Of a DNA stretch of 5,384 nt, positions 1 through 5,384 are shown in pieces. A program made the translations under genes and the position numbers. Position 1 is the first letter of the stretch. The number at the start of each line of letters is the position of its first letter. The notes beneath the pieces were generated by a model. The model made no database searches, was not told the DNA's origin, and saw only the letters and a list, made by a program, of their open reading frames with translations. This DNA is from Bacillota bacterium (GTDB lineage Bacteria; Bacillota_I; Bacilli_A; RFN20; CAG-288): assembly GCA_003497225.1 (NCBI GenBank), contig DNJQ01000071.1:1-5384 (forward strand). The letters run 5' to 3'.

Positions 1-38
1 TAAACGCAATTTATTATAACTGTAAAAGGAATAATAAA

Positions 39-67
39 TCATATATTTATTTTCTCTATCATACAAT
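39..67 (+). promoter_or_regulatory. Putative sigma-E-type (mother-cell) promoter of sigK
   Basis: A -35-like element TCATATA (39-45) is followed after 14 bp by CATACAAT (60-67). From memory, the B. subtilis sigma-E consensus is KMATATT, 14-15 bp, CATACAHT; the -10 fits at every position and the -35 at all but the last base, where A replaces T. In B. subtilis sigK is itself transcribed by sigma-E RNA polymerase, so the match is where biology expects it. The start of transcription would fall around 73-76, directly before the ATG at 77, leaving almost no leader. A sigma-K reading (CATANNNTA) fits less well because the last base is T. A sigma-A alternative (TATATT at 42-47 with a poor -35, CTGTAA at 20-25) cannot be excluded. 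No SpoIIID site was recognised. Confidence 0.55.
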
Positions 68-76
68 TTACTAGTT

Positions 77-769
77 ATGCACTTACTAAATTGGTTATTC
101 GATGTAAAAATCCTCATTGGATTTATAAAAAATGGGGTCTTCCCTAATAAATTATCGGAAGAGGAAGAAGATAGGCTTATTAAAGAATTAGAAGATAACA
201 AAACTCACGATGAAGCTAGAAGAAAGCTCATCGAGCACAATCTGCGTTTGGTCGCACATATCGTTAAAAAATACGATAATACCGTGGAATTAAGCGAAGA
301 TTTAATAAGTATTGGAACTTTAGGTCTTATTAAAGCCGTCGATTCATTTTCAAGCGATAAAAAAGTAAAACTAGCGACTTATGCTTCAAAATGTATTGAA
401 AATGAAATTCTCATGACTTTGCGCAAAGAAAAGCATTTAACTAGCGACACAAAGTTATTTGACGTCATTGGTTTTGATAAAGACGGCGAAGAGATGACAC
501 TAATCGATATCGTTGAAAACGATGAGATGCCGATCGATGAAAAATATCAAAAGGATGAGACAATTAAAAAACTGATGAAGTTTTTAAAAGTCTTAGATGA
601 GCGAGAAATGGAGATCATTACTCTTCGGTACGGACTTAATGGCAGCGAAGAATATACCCAAAAAGCTATAGCGAAAAAACTTAAGATTTCCCGGTCCTAT
701 GTTTCGCGCATTGAAAAAAGAGCCTTATATAAACTTTTACAAGAATTTAAAAAGGATGAGTTAAATTAA
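77..769 (+). CDS. sigK: RNA polymerase sporulation sigma factor SigK (probable pro-sigma-K)
   Basis: This 230-residue sigma-70 family protein recruits RNA polymerase to promoters; SigK homologues drive late mother-cell (coat and cortex) genes during sporulation. Region 2.1 carries LIEHNLRLVAHIVKK (51-65), region 2.2 DLISIGTLGLIKA (75-87), regions 2.3-2.4 KLATYA (98-103) and CIENEILM (106-113), and the region 4.2 helix-turn-helix ISRSYVSRIEKRAL (204-217). These strings are nearly those of B. subtilis SigK as remembered, and closer to it than to SigE. The N-terminus is hydrophobic and leads into FIKNGVFPNKLS (16-27), matching YVKNNAFPQPLS, where mature B. subtilis SigK begins. That suggests a pro-peptide of about 15 residues, shorter than the 20 of B. 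subtilis. The gene is continuous, with no skin-type interruption. ATG 77 is the first standard start after the in-frame stop at 35-37, but it has no Shine-Dalgarno; AAAAGGA at 24-30 is too distant. The 3' end overlaps the convergent parC by 4 bp. Confidence 0.87.
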   Translation: MHLLNWLFDVKILIGFIKNGVFPNKLSEEEEDRLIKELEDNKTHDEARRKLIEHNLRLVAHIVKKYDNTVELSEDLISIGTLGLIKAVDSFSSDKKVKLATYASKCIENEILMTLRKEKHLTSDTKLFDVIGFDKDGEEMTLIDIVENDEMPIDEKYQKDETIKKLMKFLKVLDEREMEIITLRYGLNGSEEYTQKAIAKKLKISRSYVSRIEKRALYKLLQEFKKDELN

Positions 770-780
770 TCCTCATCCTT
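749..780 (-). terminator. Intrinsic terminator of parE-parC, possibly bidirectional, built from two gene tails
   Basis: AAGGATGAG (752-760) is perfectly inverted as CTCATCCTT (772-780), with an 11-base loop (761-771) that holds the stop codons of both sigK and parC. Read on the - strand, the hairpin runs into five U residues (753 to 749), a good rho-independent terminator for the parE-parC message. Read on the + strand, the hairpin is followed by TTATCTTC, a poor U-tract, so termination of sigK is expected to be weaker. The arms encode Lys-Asp-Glu near the C-terminus of both proteins. There is no intergenic space, so this is the only obvious terminator candidate for either transcript. Confidence 0.75.
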
Positions 781-3369
781 ATCTTCAAACATATCAAATA
801 GCGATAGCTGTTTATCAGTGTCATCCGATTTTACTTTGATGACTTTAGCGTATGAAACTGGAACTTTTTCAATTTCAATGCTTTTATCAATGATTTCACC
901 AGTATAACATGCCCCACTAACTTTTCCCTGAACGCTATCAGGAATATTCTTTTTCATTCCAATACCTAAAGAAGATACTTCAAGATTTTTGATATTTAAA
1001 GTTAAAAGCATCTCTTCGGTAGCAACGTGAAGAAGTACTTCAGCTTCTTTTGAACGAGAACGGTACTCTGGATTTAAAATCTTAAAGGCGCTAACGAGCT
1101 TCATCGGGCTATTTTTAAAGATGCGCACTAAGTTGATTCTCGCACCTAAACGAGCTGTTTGAAAAACATTACTCGTTGAAACGATTCTCGTCGCTCCTTC
1201 ATTACTTAGGATAAATAAATTAGTGTGTTCTGATTCATAAATTGAAACAGCCGACATAATTGTTCCTGTATCTTTAGTTAAATTCATCGCTTTTACACCA
1301 GCGGCTTTTAAACTAACTAGTGGAACTTCATTTTCGTTGTAGCGTGAAGCATAACCTTGATCGGTTATAACGATAATATCGCTATTTCCGTGAGTAATTA
1401 CTGCACCAGTAACACTATCTTTATCAGCTAAAGGCATAGCGCGCAAACCGCGGGTGGTAAGTTTTGTTTGTTCAAATTCTTTAAGACTTGTTCTTTTAAT
1501 CTTACCATTTTTTGAAACGATAGCGACATTTAATCCTTCGATAAATTCGGTGATGACGAAGGCGGAGACAATCTTTTCACCAGCTTCAATTTTAACGATA
1601 TTATTTAAATGCTTTCCTTCATCTTTCCACTTTAAATCAGGAATTTGATGGACAGGAATAACAAAATATTGACCTAAAGAAGTTAATAATAAGATGTAAT
1701 CGTGAGTCGATGCGGTATTTGATAAAACTGTATAATCGGAAGTTTTAAGTTTTGGCATCGATTTACTATCACTTAATATCGCTGCATCATATGATCTTTT
1801 AGCCGTTCTTTTGATGTAGCCATCGTGAGTAATAACAACTTGAACGACTTCTTTAGCGATTAGGGTTCTAGTATCAACACTTTCAGCCTTGATTTTTTCT
1901 TCTTGAATGATCGTTCTTCTTTCCATCGGAATAGTTTTTTTAATCGATTTAAGATCATTGACGATGATTTTAATGAGCTTATCTTCATTAGCGATAATTT
2001 CATTTAATTCTTGAATATCACTAATTAAGGTCTTCTCTTCTTCTTGAAGAATAGTAACATCGGTATTTGATAAACGGTAAAGTTGTAAAGTAACGATAGC
2101 TTCGCTTTGTTCTAAGGTGAAGCCATATTTTTCCATCAACTTCTTTTTACTATCATCTTTTCCACTTGAATGACGGATTAAATCAATTACTTCATCAAGA
2201 ATAGAGACTGCTTTAATTAGACCTTTAACTATTGATAAACGCCAAGTCTTCTTCTTTAAATCGTATTTAGAACGACGAAGGATAACATCCTTTTGGTGAT
2301 TAATATAAGCATCGATGATTTCAAGAAGATTCATGACACGTGGGTGTCCGTCATCGATAGCTAACATATTAGCGGCAAAAGTTGCCTTAAATGCGCCTTT
2401 ATTGCGGAAGAAATTAACGACAGGAATAGGATCTGTATCTTTCTTTAATTCGATGACAATACGAACATCTTCGGTCGATTCATCGCGTATTTCATTAATA
2501 GCATCGATTTTTCCTTCTTGAGCTCTTTTATCTAAGTTAGCGACAAAATTGCTCTTTATTTCTCCATAAGGAATATTACTAATGATAATCTTTCCCTTTT
2601 CACTTGTATAATCAACCGTTGCATGAATAGCAAATGATGCTTGACCAGTCATATAGAGTTGATCTAAGGCTTCTTTATCATCAATTATGCCACCAGTTGG
2701 AAAATCTGGACCTTTGATGAATTCACGAAGATTTTCAACCTTAGCGGTTTTATGAGTTAAACGATAAATTGTAGCCTCGATTACTTCACCTAAATTGTGA
2801 GTTGGAATATTTGTTGCAGCACCAACAGCGATTCCATTAGCACCATTAACTAATAAGTTTGGGAAACGCGAGGGTAAAACGGTCGGCTCTTTTAAAGTGT
2901 CGTCGAAGTTAAACATCATATCGACTGTATCTTTATCAAGATCTTGGACCATGTAATCGGCGACTTGAGCTAAGCGCGCTTCAGTATAACGGTAAGCAGC
3001 AGCGGGATCGTTATCGATTGAACCGTTGTTACCTTGGAATTCTAGTAATGGAAGTTCCATCTTCCAATCTTGTGAAAGACGAACCATCGCATCATAGACC
3101 GATGAATCACCGTGTGGGTGATATTTACCGATAACATTACCTACGGTTCGAGCACATTTTATCGTTGGACGGGAATGAACATTATTTTCAACCCACATCG
3201 TATAGATAATTCTTCTTTGAACCGGTTTTAATCCATCTCGTGCATCCGGAATAGCACGATCTAAGATGACTGCTTTAGCGTAGCGATTAAAGCCTTGAAC
3301 AAGGATATCAGGCATTGGTAAAGCGTCGATCTTTTCAAGAATATTTGTAGTTTTAGCCTTACTTTTCAT
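766..3369 (-). CDS. parC: DNA topoisomerase IV subunit A (ParC)
   Basis: ParC is the DNA cleavage and rejoining subunit of topoisomerase IV, the C2E2 enzyme that decatenates daughter chromosomes and relaxes supercoils. The 867-residue protein is somewhat longer than remembered Bacilli ParC (about 800-820). The winged-helix region has GKYHPHGDSSVYDAMVRL (81-98), and the catalytic tyrosine is Tyr128 in RYTEARL (127-133), with Arg127 beside it. Ser89 and Asp93 occupy the quinolone-determining positions (E. coli GyrA Ser83 and Asp87), so no classical resistance change is seen. The tower and coiled-coil C-gate region follows (about 340-490), then the beta-propeller (about 500-835). No canonical GyrA box (QRRGGKG) is visible; the nearest blade segment is TKLTTRGLRAM (635-645), which argues for ParC over GyrA. 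The acidic tail (847-867) contains QLSLF. The ATG overlaps parE by 11 bp and has its own strong ribosome binding site. The parE-parC order also supports ParC. Confidence 0.95.
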   Translation of the reverse strand: MKSKAKTTNILEKIDALPMPDILVQGFNRYAKAVILDRAIPDARDGLKPVQRRIIYTMWVENNVHSRPTIKCARTVGNVIGKYHPHGDSSVYDAMVRLSQDWKMELPLLEFQGNNGSIDNDPAAAYRYTEARLAQVADYMVQDLDKDTVDMMFNFDDTLKEPTVLPSRFPNLLVNGANGIAVGAATNIPTHNLGEVIEATIYRLTHKTAKVENLREFIKGPDFPTGGIIDDKEALDQLYMTGQASFAIHATVDYTSEKGKIIISNIPYGEIKSNFVANLDKRAQEGKIDAINEIRDESTEDVRIVIELKKDTDPIPVVNFFRNKGAFKATFAANMLAIDDGHPRVMNLLEIIDAYINHQKDVILRRSKYDLKKKTWRLSIVKGLIKAVSILDEVIDLIRHSSGKDDSKKKLMEKYGFTLEQSEAIVTLQLYRLSNTDVTILQEEEKTLISDIQELNEIIANEDKLIKIIVNDLKSIKKTIPMERRTIIQEEKIKAESVDTRTLIAKEVVQVVITHDGYIKRTAKRSYDAAILSDSKSMPKLKTSDYTVLSNTASTHDYILLLTSLGQYFVIPVHQIPDLKWKDEGKHLNNIVKIEAGEKIVSAFVITEFIEGLNVAIVSKNGKIKRTSLKEFEQTKLTTRGLRAMPLADKDSVTGAVITHGNSDIIVITDQGYASRYNENEVPLVSLKAAGVKAMNLTKDTGTIMSAVSIYESEHTNLFILSNEGATRIVSTSNVFQTARLGARINLVRIFKNSPMKLVSAFKILNPEYRSRSKEAEVLLHVATEEMLLTLNIKNLEVSSLGIGMKKNIPDSVQGKVSGACYTGEIIDKSIEIEKVPVSYAKVIKVKSDDTDKQLSLFDMFEDKDED
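796..810 (-). other. QLSLF motif in ParC tail: candidate sliding-clamp-binding peptide
   Basis: Residues 854-858 of ParC read Gln-Leu-Ser-Leu-Phe, lying after the last propeller strand in a polar, acidic tail (SDDTDK before, DMFEDKDED after). This equals the known bacterial beta-clamp-binding consensus QL(S/D)LF found in PolC, DinB-type polymerases and, in variant form, MutS. Position in an extended C-terminal tail is typical of working clamp-binding peptides. The binding itself is inference; a five-residue match can arise by chance. Confidence 0.45.
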
Positions 3370-5296
3370 CTTTCACCTCCATAAGGTGGTCCTTCTCTCC
3401 TTTAAAATCAATGCGAGTAGATATCCACTCTTTTCTTCTTTCAGCATCATTTCCAAGGAACAAATCAACCTTATCAGTGCACTCATCTTCATCATCTATC
3501 TTAACTTGAATCAAACGTCTAGTGGCTTTATTCATGGTAGTTTTACCAAGTTGAGAAGCGTCCATTTCACCAAGTCCTTTATAACGGGATATGCGGTAGC
3601 CGTTTCCAAGTTTTTTTCTCGCTTCATCAAGTTCTTTATCATCCCAACAATAAATCTCATTACTTCCCTTAGCACAAAGATATAAAGGTGGACAAGCGAT
3701 ATAGATGTGTCCATTTAAAATGAGCTGTCTCATGTGGGTATAAAAGAATGATAATAATAAGTTTTGAATGTGTGAACCATCATCATCAGCATCGGTCATG
3801 ATGATGATTTTTCCGTAGCGGATATTTTTAATATTAAAATCATCATTAAATCCCGCTCCGATAGTTGAAATGAGAGTATATAATTCCTTGTTATCAAGGA
3901 TATCTTCATCGTTAGTAGTCGAAGTGACGTTCTTCGGTTTACCTCTTAAAGGTAAAATCGCTTGGTGTTCACGGTCGCGGCACTTTTTAGCGGAGCCACC
4001 AGCGGAATCACCCTCAACGATGAATAATTCATTTTCACTATATGACTTACTTGAAGCTGGGCTGAGTTTTCCGCTCAAACTCATGCTTCCTTTAGCTCCT
4101 GTGGCGATCTTTTTTCTTTCAGCGTCACGGACATCTTTGGTCTTTTGACGAACAGACATCGCTTCTAATGTCTTTTTAATAATGGTTTCTGCAAATTGAG
4201 CGTGTTCTTCTAAATAATAAGATAAACGAGTCTCAACGATATTTTCTACCGCTGGGGCAGCTTCTTTTGTACCAAGTTTAGACTTTGTTTGACCTTCAAA
4301 TTGAAGTTTATTTTCGGGGACGGTACATGAAATGATACAAGTCATACCTTCGCGAATATCATCACCTTCAAGTTTTTGATTTTTCTTGATAAGGTTATGA
4401 TTACTTGCGAAGTTATTAAAAGCGATTGTTAAAGCTTTCTTAAATCCAGCGACGTGGTGTCCACCTTCGGTAGTTCTAACACCATTAGCGAATGAATAAA
4501 TCTTTTCAGCATAATCGCCTTTAAAATACTGGAAAGCGACTTCCGCTTTGATTTCATTATCAATACCTTCAAAACGAACGATCTCCGCAAGTTCTGTTCT
4601 TCCCTCAGTGTGTTTTTTAAAATATTCAACTAATCCATCAGAATAACAAAAGTCTTGTTTTCTTCCAGTTCTTTCATCCTTTAAATGGAAAGTTACACCT
4701 TTAGTTAAACAAGCCGCGTCATCAATACGATTAGCGATTCGATTATAATCAAATTTGGTATCAGAAAAAATTTTCTTATCGGGTAAAAAGGTGATCTTTG
4801 TACCGCGTTTTTCATTCGATGGTTTTTCAAATAACTTCGTAGCTTTAGTTCCACCATAATAGATAGTCATATAGTGGTCTATTCCCTCTCGATATGAATG
4901 AATTTCAATCCATTCAGATAGGGCGGTAATTACTGAAGCACCTACACCATGAAGTCCACCAGCGGCTTTATAGTTTTGATCATCAAATTTTCCACCGGCG
5001 TTTAAAGTTAAATAGACGAGTTCAAAGCCATACTTTTTCTCTTTAGCATTATAATCGTATGGAACTCCTCTTCCTTCATCTTGAATAGTTATTGAACCAT
5101 CAGAATTAATAGTTATATAAATATGTTTTCCGTAGCCTTCGTTAGCTTCATCAACAGCATTATCAACTGCTTCCCAAACTAAATGATGAAGTCCAGTAGT
5201 ATCAGTAGATCCTATATACATACCTGGACGAAGACGAACATGTTCAAGACCTTTAGTAGATCTTAGCGAACTAGCATTATATTCTTTTGGAGCCAT
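3359..5296 (-). CDS. parE: DNA topoisomerase IV subunit B (ParE), ATPase
   Basis: ParE is the ATP-hydrolysing subunit of topoisomerase IV; it closes the gate on the transported duplex and supplies the TOPRIM metal site to the ParC cleavage centre. The 645-residue length fits Bacilli ParE. The GHKL ATPase fold shows Glu42 and Asn46 (WEAVDNAVDEA), Asp73 and Gly77 (QDEGRGVP) and the lid GGLHGVG (113-119). The transducer has the QTK loop at 336-338. TOPRIM has EGDSAGGSAK (428-437) with Glu428, and TDADDDGSHI (501-510) with Asp502, Asp504 and Asp506. The end carries RYKGLGEM (571-578). There is no gamma-proteobacterial insertion. Oddities are Cys439 in KKCRDR, where Gly is usual, and QLGKTTM (582-588), where family members I recall have QLWETTM. 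GyrB is the alternative, but the partner gene and ParE-like length favour ParE. The start at 5296 is set by AAAGGAGG upstream and by family alignment of the N-terminus. Confidence 0.94.
   Translation of the reverse strand: MAPKEYNASSLRSTKGLEHVRLRPGMYIGSTDTTGLHHLVWEAVDNAVDEANEGYGKHIYITINSDGSITIQDEGRGVPYDYNAKEKKYGFELVYLTLNAGGKFDDQNYKAAGGLHGVGASVITALSEWIEIHSYREGIDHYMTIYYGGTKATKLFEKPSNEKRGTKITFLPDKKIFSDTKFDYNRIANRIDDAACLTKGVTFHLKDERTGRKQDFCYSDGLVEYFKKHTEGRTELAEIVRFEGIDNEIKAEVAFQYFKGDYAEKIYSFANGVRTTEGGHHVAGFKKALTIAFNNFASNHNLIKKNQKLEGDDIREGMTCIISCTVPENKLQFEGQTKSKLGTKEAAPAVENIVETRLSYYLEEHAQFAETIIKKTLEAMSVRQKTKDVRDAERKKIATGAKGSMSLSGKLSPASSKSYSENELFIVEGDSAGGSAKKCRDREHQAILPLRGKPKNVTSTTNDEDILDNKELYTLISTIGAGFNDDFNIKNIRYGKIIIMTDADDDGSHIQNLLLSFFYTHMRQLILNGHIYIACPPLYLCAKGSNEIYCWDDKELDEARKKLGNGYRISRYKGLGEMDASQLGKTTMNKATRRLIQVKIDDEDECTDKVDLFLGNDAERRKEWISTRIDFKGEKDHLMEVKDEK
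3373..3380 (-). promoter_or_regulatory. parC ribosome binding site inside parE
   Basis: GGAGGTGA on the - strand, with six bases from GGAGG to the parC ATG (3369), is a near-perfect Shine-Dalgarno. It lies within the last parE codons (Met-Glu-Val-Lys), and the parE stop (3361-3359) falls inside parC. Ribosomes finishing parE stop 6 bp past the parC start, so translational coupling giving balanced subunits is likely. It fixes the parC start. Confidence 0.85.
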
Positions 5297-5300
5297 GCAT

Positions 5301-5308
5301 CCCTCCTT
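5301..5308 (-). promoter_or_regulatory. parE ribosome binding site
   Basis: AAAGGAGG (5308 to 5301 on the - strand) lies five bases from the ATG at 5296 when measured from GGAGG. A second ATG at 5300 is out of frame, is only one base from GGAGG, and would give a seven-residue peptide, so 5296 is preferred. Just upstream is a small inverted repeat, AACTT-ATA-AAGTT (5312-5324), too short to interpret. Confidence 0.85.
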
Positions 5309-5335
5309 TGCAACTTATAAAGTTTAACATTTTAT

Positions 5336-5354
5336 TTATCTAAAATCTAGATAA
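5336..5354. repeat. Inverted repeat in the parE upstream region
   Basis: TTATCTA (5336-5342) and TAGATAA (5348-5354) are perfect 7-bp arms around a 5-bp spacer, 40 bp upstream of the parE start. The arm overlaps a -10-like TATTAT (5356 to 5351, - strand). A further TTATCT copy lies at 5376-5371 (- strand). It could be an operator or simply A+T-rich coincidence. It has no U-tract and is too weak to be a convincing terminator. Confidence 0.35.
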
Positions 5355-5384
5355 TATCGCGTTTTTACTGAGATAAATTGTAAA
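5351..5384 (-). promoter_or_regulatory. Weak promoter candidate for parE-parC
   Basis: TTTACA (5384 to 5379) resembles a sigma-A -35 box (five of six) and TATTAT (5356 to 5351) a -10 box, but they are 22 bp apart, beyond the normal 16-19 bp. GATATT at 20 bp is no better. The true operon promoter may lie beyond the window edge. Positions 5297-5384 hold no gene. Confidence 0.2.

Noticed and set aside
1454..1648. 64-codon open frame on the + strand
   Set aside because: It lies wholly inside parC on the opposite strand, has no ribosome binding site or recognisable domain, and parC is clearly coding there.
2315..2521. 68-codon open frame on the + strand
   Set aside because: Antisense shadow of the parC tower region; composition mirrors the parC codons.
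3090..3120. Quinolone-resistance change in ParC
   Set aside because: Ser89 and Asp93 are the usual drug-sensitive type residues, so no resistance claim is supported.
3386..3685. 99-codon open frame on the + strand with hydrophobic stretches
   Set aside because: Antisense to the conserved end of the parE TOPRIM region (including RYKGLGEM); no supporting start signal.
3532..3714. 60-codon open frame on the - strand
   Set aside because: Out-of-frame shadow of parE on the same strand.
3870..4148. 92-codon open frame on the + strand
   Set aside because: Antisense to the parE TOPRIM core; no family resemblance.
4429..4629. 66-codon open frame on the - strand
   Set aside because: Out-of-frame shadow of the parE transducer domain.
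5277..5300. Seven-residue mini-ORF from the ATG at 5300 (- strand), overlapping the parE start
   Set aside because: It is only one base from GGAGG, which is too close for efficient initiation; the in-frame parE ATG at 5296 has proper spacing.
1..5384. CRISPR array, tRNA or rRNA gene, insertion sequence, skin-type element in sigK
   Set aside because: No spaced direct repeats, cloverleaf, transposase or recombinase is visible, and sigK is uninterrupted.

Overview
The window looks like an ordinary chromosomal segment of an A+T-rich, endospore-lineage Firmicute. It has three intact genes that fill almost all of it: a SigK-type sporulation sigma factor on the + strand, facing a parE-parC (topoisomerase IV) operon on the - strand. 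UGG is used for Trp and no in-frame UGA is needed anywhere, so the standard code fits and a Mycoplasma-type code is not indicated. The parE-then-parC order, strong GGAGG ribosome binding sites and a Bacillus-like SigK point to Bacilli, Erysipelotrichia or a close relative. The species cannot be named from this sequence.

Layout: positions 1-76 hold the sigK upstream region, with a close match to a sigma-E-type (mother-cell) promoter that ends only a few bases before the ATG. sigK (77-769) ends tail to tail with parC, and the two stop codons overlap by 4 bp. A perfect 9-bp inverted repeat (752-780) spans both gene ends and forms an intrinsic terminator with its better U-tract on the parC side. 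parC (3369 to 766) is preceded by and overlaps parE (5296 to 3359) by 11 bp, with the parC ribosome binding site inside the last parE codons. Positions 5297-5384 are the parE leader, with a strong ribosome binding site, a short inverted repeat and no convincing sigma-A promoter.

How they work together: ParE (ATPase and TOPRIM) and ParC (DNA cleavage and C-terminal propeller) make the heterotetramer that unlinks daughter chromosomes. SigK is the late mother-cell sigma factor of sporulation and is functionally unrelated to its neighbour; the link is only the shared terminator. I found no new multi-gene system. The observations most worth a second look are (1) the sigma-E-like promoter abutting the sigK ATG, which predicts a nearly leaderless mRNA and supports real sporulation control, (2) a consensus sliding-clamp-binding pentapeptide, QLSLF, in the disordered acidic tail of ParC, and (3) a terminator built from the last codons of two convergent genes.
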